Below, piece by piece: positions 42,779 through 51,375 of a DNA stretch of 62,776 nt. This DNA comes from Gammaproteobacteria bacterium (GTDB taxonomy: Bacteria; Pseudomonadota; Gammaproteobacteria; Steroidobacterales; Foliamicaceae). The notes beneath the pieces were generated by a model that did not search any database, was not told the DNA's origin, and was given only the letters and a program-made list of their open reading frames with translations. Every line of letters starts with the position of its first letter. The first letter of the stretch is position 1. The DNA lies in the NCBI GenBank assembly GCA_026708965.1, contig JAPOTY010000029.1, positions 1 to 62,776 on the forward strand, in the 5' to 3' direction. The position numbers and the translations under genes were made by a program.

Positions 42779-42870
42779 ATGCTCTATTTCAACACAAGTT
42801 CCCTCGTCCCGCCTCGAACCGTGAATCAGAGGAAATCTACAGCTTGGACAAGCGGATGATCGCTTCGGGG
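42779..42870 (+). pseudogene. Degenerate PIN toxin remnant
   Basis: From ATG 42779 the sequence reads LYFNTSSLVP, the start of a VapC PIN domain but with asparagine in place of the first catalytic aspartate. A frame change then leads into SEEIYSLDKRMIASGRALG before the frame runs into the helicase leader. It is 18 bases after the dead antitoxin, so the two are the relic of one toxin-antitoxin operon. Confidence 0.6.
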
Positions 42871-42923
42871 AGGGCGCTGGGGCTACGGGCCGGTGTCGGA
42901 AATGTTCCAAGATACGGCAACTG

Positions 42924-45900
42924 ATGGCTGCCAAGAGCGAAAATCCACCCATTCGTGACGGCCAAATCCTGACCGGCCCGCTGTTTAGCGAGCCGATGCT
43001 CGTGGAGACGGTGCGCGCCAACGGCTCGGAGTCCTGGGTCGCGGGCTTGGTTGGAACGCAAACGGAGCGTTTCCGCAGGGTCGCACTCTCCACCGACGAC
43101 ATCGCGGATCTCACGATCACCGGCTCCACTCTTTCCTACGACGGAGACGGTCGGCTGCTCAGGCTGGGGCTGGAGGCCCATGCGCTCGGCATCGCCCACG
43201 AGTTCGATCCGTATTTCGGCCTGTCGATATCCCGCGTGGATCCGCTCCCGCACCAGCTGGAAGCCGTGTACGGCCACCTGCTCAAGCTATCAACAGTGAG
43301 GTTTCTGCTCGCGGACGACGCTGGTGCCGGCAAAACCATCATGGCCGGTCTGCTGGTGCGCGAACTCATGCTGCGCGGTCTAGCAGAGCGTGTCCTCGTG
43401 GTCTGCCCCGCTAACCTCGCCTTTCAATGGCAGCGCGAACTCCGCGAGAAATTCGACGAGAAATTTCTCGTTCTCAAAGGCAGCGACATCCGCGATCAGT
43501 TCGGCGTGAACCAATGGATGGAGCAGAAGCGCGTCATCACCTCGCTTGATCTCGCCAAGCGGGACGAAATCCTGCCCGGACTGCGGCAGGCGCACTGGGA
43601 CTTGGTGATTATCGACGAGGCGCACCGCATGTCCTGGTCGCCGCCCGCGAAGAAGACGGCGCGCTACGCGCTCGGCGAACTGCTGCGCGACAGCGCCGAC
43701 CATATCCTCCTGCTCACCGCCACGCCGCACAAGGGCGATCCCAAGAACTTCACGCTGTTCTTGCAACTCCTGGATCAGGACGCCTATGCCGACGTCAAAT
43801 CCATCCGCGAGGCCATGAACCGCCGCCGCGCGCCCTTCTACCTGCGCCGCACCAAGGAGGCGATGGTCTATTTCCCGGAGCGCCAGCCGAACGGCGAGTG
43901 GAATGCCCGTCCTGTGTTCACCAAGCGCACCCCGCAAACGGTCGATTTCAAGATTGACGGCGACGAGCACGAGCTATATCAGGAAATCACCCGCTTCGTA
44001 AAGCGGCAAAGCGTTCGCGCCGCTGCCCAGGGCGACGATCCCCGCGCGCGGGCTGTAGGCTTCCTAATGGCCTTATACCAGCGGCGGCTGGCCTCCAGCA
44101 CGCATGCGATGAGACGCTCTCTCGAGAACCGGGCCAAGCGTCTTGAGGACGGGCTTCAAAGCGCGCAGGCATTAGCCAGGACCGCACCAACAGCAATTCC
44201 CGATCCCGAGGAAATCGAGGAGATGGAGGATGCGGACCGCGAGCGCCTTGAAGCACTGCTCGACGCGATCACCCTAGCTGGAAATGCGGAACAGGTGCGC
44301 GAGGAAATCGGCGAACTGCGGCATCTTGCCCGAAGCGCGCAAGCTGTCGAAGCGGCGGGCAATGAAGCCAAGCTCGCTCGCCTGCGCGATATCCTGCAAA
44401 AGGAGGGCTTCTTCGACGACGCCAGCCAACGCCTGCTGCTGTTCACGGAGTTCAAGGACACGCTCAACTACCTGATGGAGCGGCTCCGGGCCTGGGGTTT
44501 CCAAGTTGGCTGCATCCATGGCGGGATGAAGGCCGGATCGCGGGATGAGCCCGGCACGCGCATCCATGCCGAGCAGCAGTTCCGCGAAGGCGAAATCCAG
44601 GTGCTCGTGGCCACCGAGGCCGCCGGCGAAGGCATCAACCTCCAGTGCTGCCACATCCTGTTCAACTACGACATTCCGTGGAACCCCAATCGTTTAGAGC
44701 AGCGCATGGGGCGCATCCACCGCTACGGCCAAGTCCACGACTGCCTGATCTTCAATTTCGTCGCCACCAACACCATCGAAGGCCGGGTGCTCAACCGCCT
44801 TCTGGACAAGCTCCAAGAGATTCGGGACGCGCTCGATGACGACGCCGTGTTCAACGTGGTCGGCGAAGTCTTGCCGGCCGCACAGGTTGAGCGCGTGTTG
44901 CGCGACTATTACGCGGGCAAGCTCGGCGATGCCGATCTCGAAGACCGCATGCTCAAAGATGTTGACGAAGGCCGGTTCCGCGCCATCTGCCAGACCGCGC
45001 TGGAAGGCTTGGCATCCAAAAGGCTGAACCTCGAAATGCTGGTCGAGCGCCGCGCCCGGGCAAAGGAGCAGCGGGTCGTGCCGGAGAACATCGCCCGATT
45101 CATGCAGGAGTGCGCGCAGGATGCGGACTTGGGCCTGAAGCCGCTGTCGCGCCTCGCGCATACCTTCGATCCGGGCCGCACTCCAACGGCGCTGAAGCGG
45201 TACGAGTTAGCCGAGGATTGGAAACTCCCGCAACTCGCGGCGCGCTACCCCCGCCTGTCAACCGACCGCGAGACGGCGGACGCGAACCACTTGGAATGGG
45301 TCACGCCCGGCCATCCCCTATTTGAGGCGTTGCGCCGCCACGGATTGGATGCCGCGCAGCGCGCCTTCGCCCGCGGCGCATGCTTCTATTCCTTGGGCCA
45401 TGAAACTCCGGCGCGCCTCGATGTGTACCGGGCCAGAATCGTGGACGGCTTGGGCCGCACCATCAACGAGCGCCTTTTCGCCGTGGAACTATCCGGAGAC
45501 GGCGAGCGGCGGCAGCGCGATCCTCATTACCTGATGAATCTCATCCCAGCGGAAACGCCCGATCCGCTCCCGACCGCCGCGTCGGCGCCGGAGGCGACTG
45601 CATGGCTCATGGAAACCGCCCTAGAGCCGTTCCTGAGGAAAATTCGCACTGAGCGGTGCGAAGAAATCGACCGGATTGCCGAACATGTCGAGCTGTCTCT
45701 TACCGAGGTGCTGCATCGCATCGACCAGGAAATCGGACGCGCCGATGATGACGTGAAGAGCGGCAAGCCGGGTGCCAAGGGCCGGCTGGCGCAGGCCGAA
45801 ACACGCCACGCGGACACGCTTGCGCGCCGGGACAAGCGCCGGGATGAGCTGCGCCGCGAGCGCGCCGTAACGTTGCAGGGCGTGGAACGGCTGGCGAGCG

Positions 45901-46325
45901 CGTTGATCCTGCCTCACCCCGAACGCGAGACCCCCGAACTGAAGCGCCTGCGCCCCGATCCGAACACCGAGATGACCGCAATGCGCGTAGTCATGGATCA
46001 CGAAGCGGCGCGCGGCTGCAAAGTCCGCGACGTTCACGAACAGAATCTGGGCTACGACATCACCAGCCTCGACCCCGAATCGGGGGAACTCCGTCTGATT
46101 GAAATAAAGGGACTTGCGGCCTCAACCGGCACCATCATTCTCACGCCGAACGAGCGCCGTGTCGCGGAGGACCGCCCCGACTGCTACTGGCTGTACGTGG
46201 TGACGGATTGCGCTGGCGAGCCGAGGATCAGGGAACCGATCCGCAATCCTGCAAAATCCCCATGGCGCGAAGTCACCAAGGTGCAGCACTACTGGCTGAA
46301 CGTTGATACGATCACCAATGCTTGA
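42924..46325 (+). CDS. SNF2-type DEAD/DEAH helicase with C-terminal DUF3883-like domain
   Basis: A 1133-residue protein. Helicase lobe one has Walker A DDAGAGKT (131-138) and DEAH box (231-234) in LVIIDEAHRMSW. Lobe two has CIHGGMKAG, VATEAAGEGINLQCC and QRMGRIHRYGQ, the arginine-finger motif. A long helical middle section follows, and the last 90 residues read QNLGYDITS, LIEIKGLAA and TPNERRVAE, a PD-(D/E)XK-like DUF3883 domain that may be a nuclease. The architecture resembles the DrmD helicase of DISARM, but drmABC are absent. It is the first intact gene of the defence island; the ATG lacks a strong ribosome site. Confidence 0.88.
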   Translation: MAAKSENPPIRDGQILTGPLFSEPMLVETVRANGSESWVAGLVGTQTERFRRVALSTDDIADLTITGSTLSYDGDGRLLRLGLEAHALGIAHEFDPYFGLSISRVDPLPHQLEAVYGHLLKLSTVRFLLADDAGAGKTIMAGLLVRELMLRGLAERVLVVCPANLAFQWQRELREKFDEKFLVLKGSDIRDQFGVNQWMEQKRVITSLDLAKRDEILPGLRQAHWDLVIIDEAHRMSWSPPAKKTARYALGELLRDSADHILLLTATPHKGDPKNFTLFLQLLDQDAYADVKSIREAMNRRRAPFYLRRTKEAMVYFPERQPNGEWNARPVFTKRTPQTVDFKIDGDEHELYQEITRFVKRQSVRAAAQGDDPRARAVGFLMALYQRRLASSTHAMRRSLENRAKRLEDGLQSAQALARTAPTAIPDPEEIEEMEDADRERLEALLDAITLAGNAEQVREEIGELRHLARSAQAVEAAGNEAKLARLRDILQKEGFFDDASQRLLLFTEFKDTLNYLMERLRAWGFQVGCIHGGMKAGSRDEPGTRIHAEQQFREGEIQVLVATEAAGEGINLQCCHILFNYDIPWNPNRLEQRMGRIHRYGQVHDCLIFNFVATNTIEGRVLNRLLDKLQEIRDALDDDAVFNVVGEVLPAAQVERVLRDYYAGKLGDADLEDRMLKDVDEGRFRAICQTALEGLASKRLNLEMLVERRARAKEQRVVPENIARFMQECAQDADLGLKPLSRLAHTFDPGRTPTALKRYELAEDWKLPQLAARYPRLSTDRETADANHLEWVTPGHPLFEALRRHGLDAAQRAFARGACFYSLGHETPARLDVYRARIVDGLGRTINERLFAVELSGDGERRQRDPHYLMNLIPAETPDPLPTAASAPEATAWLMETALEPFLRKIRTERCEEIDRIAEHVELSLTEVLHRIDQEIGRADDDVKSGKPGAKGRLAQAETRHADTLARRDKRRDELRRERAVTLQGVERLASALILPHPERETPELKRLRPDPNTEMTAMRVVMDHEAARGCKVRDVHEQNLGYDITSLDPESGELRLIEIKGLAASTGTIILTPNERRVAEDRPDCYWLYVVTDCAGEPRIREPIRNPAKSPWREVTKVQHYWLNVDTITNA

Positions 46326-46336
46326 GGGGGTGGATG

Positions 46337-46819
46337 ATGGCGGTGACGTACACGGACCAAGAGATCGAATCACTTATGCGGGAACGTAAATTTCTGCCTA
46401 GTAACTGGAGGAGACGCGCTCGGATGATGCTTAAGCGCGGTCATCAGGAGCGGCACTTCGACATCACCGGTTTCGACGGGAGTGAATTTCGTGTGATTCT
46501 TAGGCAAAGCACGGCCAACGTTTTGGATTTCTCCGCCATTCTCGCAGTGCGCGTCCCGCAATCAAGTCAAGTATTCCGGCTCCGCCGCTACAACGGCAGG
46601 AGCCACGAGCACACCAATCATATCGAGGGACTGTCTTTCTACGATTTCCATATTCATCTCGCAACCGAGCGCTATCAGGAACTTGGGGCTCGGGAGGACG
46701 CATACGCCGAGCCGACGGAGCGTTACGGGACTTGGCAGGATGCTTTGCTCTGCCTGTTCGACGATGCGAGCTTCGATGTTCCACGCGGGCCGCAACGCGA
46801 CCTTTTATTGGAGAAATAA
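46337..46819 (+). CDS. DUF6978-like small protein
   Basis: A 160-residue soluble protein. The start at ATG 46337 is set by GAGGGGG (46324-46330), six bases upstream, overlapping the helicase stop region. It contains FDITGFDGSEFRVILRQS, FRLRRYNGRSHEHTNHIEG and FYDFHIHLATERYQ. From memory this is the pattern of DUF6978, a family with no assigned function that often precedes a DUF1828 gene, as it does here. Several histidines and acidic residues in HEHTN and DFHIH could bind a metal. The family name should be confirmed by a profile search. Confidence 0.65.
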   Translation: MAVTYTDQEIESLMRERKFLPSNWRRRARMMLKRGHQERHFDITGFDGSEFRVILRQSTANVLDFSAILAVRVPQSSQVFRLRRYNGRSHEHTNHIEGLSFYDFHIHLATERYQELGAREDAYAEPTERYGTWQDALLCLFDDASFDVPRGPQRDLLLEK

Positions 46820-46820
46820 C

Positions 46821-47597
46821 ATGTCGATTGAAACGATAGAGCAGGATTTTCACCGCAAGGTGTCGCAGAAAATCCGGTTGTCGGAAGAAGGAATCGAACG
46901 CTTTCGGGTGCTTACTCCGTTTCTGTTCGACGATGGCGACCACCTGTGCGTTGTCCTTAAAAAGAATGGATCGCGGTGGGTGCTCAGCGATGAGGGGCAT
47001 ACCTACATGCACCTGACTTATGACATCGACGAGAAAGATCTGCATCGAGGAACGCGCCAGAAGATCATTTCCAATGCCTTGTCCATCTTCGGCATTGAGG
47101 ATCAGCAAGGGGAGTTGTTGCTCGAAGTGCCTGACGGGCGATATGGAGACGCGCTTTATTCCTTTGTTCAAGGGCTGCTAAAGATCACCGATGTCTCGTT
47201 TCTCGCGCGCGAGCGCGTTCGATCCACATTTATGGAGGATTTTCGGGCATTTTTGATCGAAGCCATCCCCGAGGAACGCATGAACTTCGATTGGAGTGAT
47301 CCAACCCACGATTCTCAAGGGAAATACACTGTCGATTGCCGGGTCAACAGTATGTCCCGGCCACTTCTCGTCCATGGCATTGCAAATGACGCCAGAACAC
47401 GTGATGCCACGATTACCTTGCACCAGTTCGAGAAGTGGGGTATCCCATTCCGTTCCCTCGCCATCTTTGAAGATCAAGAGGCGATCAATCGCAAGGTGCT
47501 GGCACGGTTTAGCGATGTTTGCGACAAACAGTTTTCAAGCCTGGCGTTAAACCGTGACCGGATCACACGCTTTCTGAGCGAGAACATTGCTGAATGA
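46821..47597 (+). CDS. DUF1828/DUF1829 domain protein
   Basis: A 258-residue protein beginning one base after the previous stop behind GGAG. The N-terminal half has the DUF1828 pattern: RFRVLTPFLFDDGDHLCVVL, WVLSDEGHTYMHLTYDI, a region like the restriction-endonuclease fold. The C-terminal half (KYTVDCRVN, PLLVHGIANDARTRDATIT) corresponds to DUF1829. DUF1828 is thought to be related to PD-(D/E)XK nucleases, but catalytic residues are not obvious to me. Its stop overlaps the methylase start by four bases, tying it to that gene. Confidence 0.8.
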   Translation: MSIETIEQDFHRKVSQKIRLSEEGIERFRVLTPFLFDDGDHLCVVLKKNGSRWVLSDEGHTYMHLTYDIDEKDLHRGTRQKIISNALSIFGIEDQQGELLLEVPDGRYGDALYSFVQGLLKITDVSFLARERVRSTFMEDFRAFLIEAIPEERMNFDWSDPTHDSQGKYTVDCRVNSMSRPLLVHGIANDARTRDATITLHQFEKWGIPFRSLAIFEDQEAINRKVLARFSDVCDKQFSSLALNRDRITRFLSENIAE

Positions 47598-50500
47598 TTC
47601 CGCGCCAATGCAAGCGGCTGGCGGAGGTGGATTTTCCGATCGCGGCGGTGTCGCGGCATGCGGTTCGCGAGAAGTCGATCCGCCACGGCCACCCCTCGAC
47701 GCTGCATCTGTGGTGGGCGCGGCGACCGCTCGCGTCGTCGCGGGCGGTTCTTTTGGCGCTGCTGCTGCCCGATCCCTGTGATCCGCACTGTCCCGGCGCT
47801 TTCAAGGAAGCGGCGAGCAAGCTGCTGCCCACGGTGGGCGGCGGGCACACCAAATCCGATAACGATCTGCGCCGCGGGCTCCTGAAGTTCATCGCCGATT
47901 TCGCCAATTGGGATAACGCGGCCAACTCGACCTTTCTCGGTGTCGGTCGGTCGCTGGTCAAGGCTGCCCACGGCGAGGAGGCGCCGCTGGTGGTGGACCC
48001 TTTCGCGGGCGGCGGCTCGATTCCGCTGGAGGCGCTCCGACTGGGCTGCGAGGCTTTTGCCAGCGACCTCAATCCGGTGGCCTGCCTTATTCTCAAGGTC
48101 ATGCTGGAAGACATCCCTCGCCACGGGACGGAACTGGTCGACGAATTGCGGGAAGCGGGCGCGGAAATCAAACGGCGGGCCGAGCGGGAGTTGGCCGATC
48201 TTTATCCCGTCGATCCCGATGGCGCAACGCCGATCGCTTATCTATGGGCGCGCACGGTGCGTTGCGAGGCGCCGGATTGCGGCGCGGAAATCCCGCTCAT
48301 GCGCTCGTTCTGGCTGTGCAAGAAAGCCAAGCGAAAGCGGGCGCTGCGGCATAGTGTCGAGCGTGTCGATGGCGCGCCGCCAAAGGTTTTGTTCGAGGTG
48401 TTCGAGCCCAAGACCGAACGCGAGGTGCGCGCCGGCACCGTAACCCGCGCCAAGGCGACCTGCCTGTGCTGCGGCGCGGTGCTGCCGCCTGAGCGGGTGC
48501 GCCTGCAACTCGCCGCCGAGCGCGGCGGCGCCGACGCGAAGTTCGATGCCGATGGCACCCGTATCGGCGGTGCCCGCATGACGGCGGTGGTGACGCTGCG
48601 CCCCAACAAGAAAGGGCGGCATTACCGGCTGCCGTCCGATGCCGATTACGCCGCCGTTCGACAGGCGCAGACTCGCGTTTCGAGTCTGCTGGAGGAATGG
48701 GAACGCGGAGGCAAGCAGGGCTTGTGCCCGGTCCCGGATGAACCCCTGCCACCCATCGGGACGCTCGGTTTCCGCGTCCAGCGCTACGGAATGCTGCAAT
48801 GGGGCGACCTGTTCACAGCGCGGCAAAAGGTGGCGTTGTTCACTTTGACCAAGCTCATCAAATTGGCCGCCGCGAACAGCCAAAGCACCGATCTGTTTTC
48901 GGCTGCGCTCAGCCGATGTGCTGATCACTGGTCATCTGGAGCGATGTGGATACAGGATCTGGAAGCTGTTGCACACACCTTCGGCAGACAGGCGTTGCCA
49001 ATCGTTTGGGATTTCACTGAGGCATGTGGATTTGCTGGTGGCGGGGCAACATGGGAAGGTCAGGCGCGCTGGGTCGCTAAGGTTGTCGAAACAACCAAGA
49101 CACCCCGAACCGGAGTCGTACAGCTTTCGGATGCCACCAAGCATCCGCTTCCTGACGAGAGCGGCGAAATCTGGTTTACCGATCCTCCATACTATGACGC
49201 TGTCCCTTATGCAGATCTATCCGACTATTTTTTCGTTTGGCTGAAACGTGCGCTTCCCGAAGGAAGGCTCCTTCAGGACCCATTTGATGGTGGGAACCCT
49301 CTGTCTCCAAAGGAACGCGAAGCGGTACAGGACGAAACAAAGTCAATCGGTGGTCGGTCCAAGAACCGCAATTGGTTTGAGGAGAAGATGTCGGAGGCAT
49401 TCGTGGAAGGCCGACGAATTCTGTCTCAAGATGGAATTGGATCGGTTGTCTTTGCACACAAGACTACCGAGGGTTGGGAAGCGCTTCTGTCAGGCATGAT
49501 TCGGGGCGGTTGGACCATCACTGGATCTTGGCCTATTGCTACTGAACGAAGTGCCCGAATGCGCGCTCGCAACTCGGCTGCTTTGGCGACTAGCGTCCAC
49601 CTGATCTGCCGCCCGCGTTCAGAGGATGCTCCTATCGGCGAGTGGGCCGATGTGCTGCGAGAGCTGCCCTTGCGCGTCGCCGACTGGATGGAGCATCTGC
49701 AACAGGAAGGCGTGCGCGGTGCCGACCTGGTGTTCGCCTGCATCGGCCCCGCGCTCGAAATCTTCAGCCGCTACCGAGCAGTGGAGACGGCAGAGGGAAA
49801 GCAAGTCGGTCTGCCGGATTACCTGGAGAAGGTCTGGGAAGTCGTGGGTAGAGCGGCGCTCGAACAGGTGCTCGGCATGGCGGAGGCTTCCGCCCGGAAC
49901 GGGATGGCGGGCGCCTTGGAGGAGGATGCCCGCCTGACGGCGCTGTTTCTTTGGGCGCTTCAGAGCACGGAGGAACAGGGCCGCGACCGCCAAACTTACG
50001 AAGCGCAGCCAAACGACGGCGGGCATTCGATGATCCGTGACGCGCCCGCTTCGACGGAACCGGGCGACGCGCAGGAAGAAGCCGTAGCCAAGGCGACCGC
50101 CAAGGGCTTCCATCTTCCCTTCGATGTGGTGCGGCGCTTCTCGCAGCCCATGGGCATCGACCTCGATCATTGGCAAGGCCGCGTGATCGCCCAAGAGAAA
50201 GGGGTGGTGCGCCTGCTGCCGGTTGCCGAGCGGGCCGAGGCTTTGTTTGGCGCGGATGGCACCGGGAGCGCCACCCTCTGGATCGAGAGCGGCGCGGACG
50301 CGAGCGGGCAGGAGTCGCTCTTTCCCGAATTGGGTGCCGGACCGCAGGCTTCAGCGGAAAAGCGGGCCGGTGGCCAAGTTAGCGCGGATGCCGTTCTGGA
50401 GTCGCCGGATGCCACCGCGCTCGACCGGGTGCATGCCGCGATGCTGCTTCAGTCGGGCGGCCACGCGAATGCGCTGCGAACGCTGATTCTCGCCGAGCAG

Positions 50501-50611
50501 GAACGCGCGCCGGATTTCCTGCGCCTGTCGAACGCGCTGTCCGCGCTCTATCCCCGCGGCAGCCGCGAGAAACGGCTCCTAGACGCTATGCTACTGGCTG
50601 TTCCAAGATAG
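47594..50611 (+). CDS. DUF1156-type adenine-specific DNA methyltransferase
   Basis: A 1005-residue methylase. The N-terminal DUF1156 block contains EKSIRHGHPSTLHLWWARRP. The SAM site is VVDPFAGGGSIPLEA (135-144), and the catalytic motif for N6-adenine or N4-cytosine is DPPYYDAVPY (from 530). Cysteine pairs at about 224 (CEAPDCG) and 290 (CLCCG) form a zinc ribbon. This is the COG1743 type, known from archaeal and bacterial defence islands together with DUF499 ATPases and helicases. It could mark self DNA, by analogy with BREX and DISARM. The last 250 residues are variable and acidic. Confidence 0.9.
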   Translation: MIPRQCKRLAEVDFPIAAVSRHAVREKSIRHGHPSTLHLWWARRPLASSRAVLLALLLPDPCDPHCPGAFKEAASKLLPTVGGGHTKSDNDLRRGLLKFIADFANWDNAANSTFLGVGRSLVKAAHGEEAPLVVDPFAGGGSIPLEALRLGCEAFASDLNPVACLILKVMLEDIPRHGTELVDELREAGAEIKRRAERELADLYPVDPDGATPIAYLWARTVRCEAPDCGAEIPLMRSFWLCKKAKRKRALRHSVERVDGAPPKVLFEVFEPKTEREVRAGTVTRAKATCLCCGAVLPPERVRLQLAAERGGADAKFDADGTRIGGARMTAVVTLRPNKKGRHYRLPSDADYAAVRQAQTRVSSLLEEWERGGKQGLCPVPDEPLPPIGTLGFRVQRYGMLQWGDLFTARQKVALFTLTKLIKLAAANSQSTDLFSAALSRCADHWSSGAMWIQDLEAVAHTFGRQALPIVWDFTEACGFAGGGATWEGQARWVAKVVETTKTPRTGVVQLSDATKHPLPDESGEIWFTDPPYYDAVPYADLSDYFFVWLKRALPEGRLLQDPFDGGNPLSPKEREAVQDETKSIGGRSKNRNWFEEKMSEAFVEGRRILSQDGIGSVVFAHKTTEGWEALLSGMIRGGWTITGSWPIATERSARMRARNSAALATSVHLICRPRSEDAPIGEWADVLRELPLRVADWMEHLQQEGVRGADLVFACIGPALEIFSRYRAVETAEGKQVGLPDYLEKVWEVVGRAALEQVLGMAEASARNGMAGALEEDARLTALFLWALQSTEEQGRDRQTYEAQPNDGGHSMIRDAPASTEPGDAQEEAVAKATAKGFHLPFDVVRRFSQPMGIDLDHWQGRVIAQEKGVVRLLPVAERAEALFGADGTGSATLWIESGADASGQESLFPELGAGPQASAEKRAGGQVSADAVLESPDATALDRVHAAMLLQSGGHANALRTLILAEQERAPDFLRLSNALSALYPRGSREKRLLDAMLLAVPR

Positions 50612-50746
50612 CAGTCATGGCCGAATGAAGGGCGAAGAACGATGCGGCTGTATCTTGGTCGGGCACATTTTGAGCCAATGTTTGCGGCAGGAGCAGGCCA
50701 GCAAAGCCGCAAAGGCAGATAACCGGAACCTGGAAAGGAGAGAATC

Positions 50747-51004
50747 ATGACCCAAGAGGATGAACTGCTAAGACGAATCACCGTGCGCCCCGATGTTTTT
50801 GGCGGCAAGCCTATTATCCGGGATATGCGGATAGCCGTGGAGCATGTGCTGGCTAATCTGGCCGCCGGGGAAACTATTGATGGGCTGCTTGATAACTATC
50901 CGTTCCTTGAGATGGACGATATCCGAGCGTGCTTCCTCTTTGCCCATCGCTCGCTTTGTGGTGAGCATGTGCATGACCGCATCGCAGTGCGGAAAGCTTC
51001 GTGA
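50747..51004 (+). CDS. DUF433 antitoxin
   Basis: An 85-residue protein with the DUF433 signature RITVRPDVFGGKPIIRDMRI, VEHVLANLAAGET and LLDNYPFLEMDDIRACFLFA. DUF433 proteins are VapB45-like antitoxins with a winged-helix fold. The start is behind AAAGGAGAGAATC. A 135-base gap after the methylase suggests its own promoter. Its stop overlaps the toxin start. Confidence 0.92.
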   Translation: MTQEDELLRRITVRPDVFGGKPIIRDMRIAVEHVLANLAAGETIDGLLDNYPFLEMDDIRACFLFAHRSLCGEHVHDRIAVRKAS

Positions 51005-51375
51005 GGTTTCTGATTGACGCTTGCGCCGCGTCACAGCCCGTTCTCGCAGCCCTGAAAGACGCTGGCTGCGATGTCGTGTCTGTTCTCGAGCGTATGCCCC
51101 ACGCCCCGGATGAGGCGGTATTGGCGCTCGCCCTTGAAGAAAACCGCGTGCTTGTTACCGAAGATAATGATTTTGGCGAACTTGTGTTTTTGCAGGGCCT
51201 GCCGCATGCCGGCATCGTGCGGCTGGTTGACATGACTCCTGCGGAGCGAGCAGACATTATGCGATTCTTGCTTGAAACTTACACGGATGCCATGCGTGAT
51301 GGAGCAATCATTGTGGTGACCAAGGGCCGCATCAGGATCCGAAGGCCGCAAAGTGCGGATATGGATGATGGCTAG
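51001..51375 (+). CDS. DUF5615 (Mut7-C-like) PIN toxin
   Basis: A 124-residue PIN-like toxin from GTG 51001, overlapping the antitoxin stop. Acidic residues are in FLIDACAAS (usually DExL; here the second is cysteine-alanine), ERMPHAPDEAVLALAL and LVTEDNDFGELVF. The change of the usual DENLP-type motif to DACAA may lower activity. Its last codons overlap the start of the DUF499 ATPase, so toxin-antitoxin and ATPase translation seem linked. Confidence 0.85.
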   Translation: MRFLIDACAASQPVLAALKDAGCDVVSVLERMPHAPDEAVLALALEENRVLVTEDNDFGELVFLQGLPHAGIVRLVDMTPAERADIMRFLLETYTDAMRDGAIIVVTKGRIRIRRPQSADMDDG

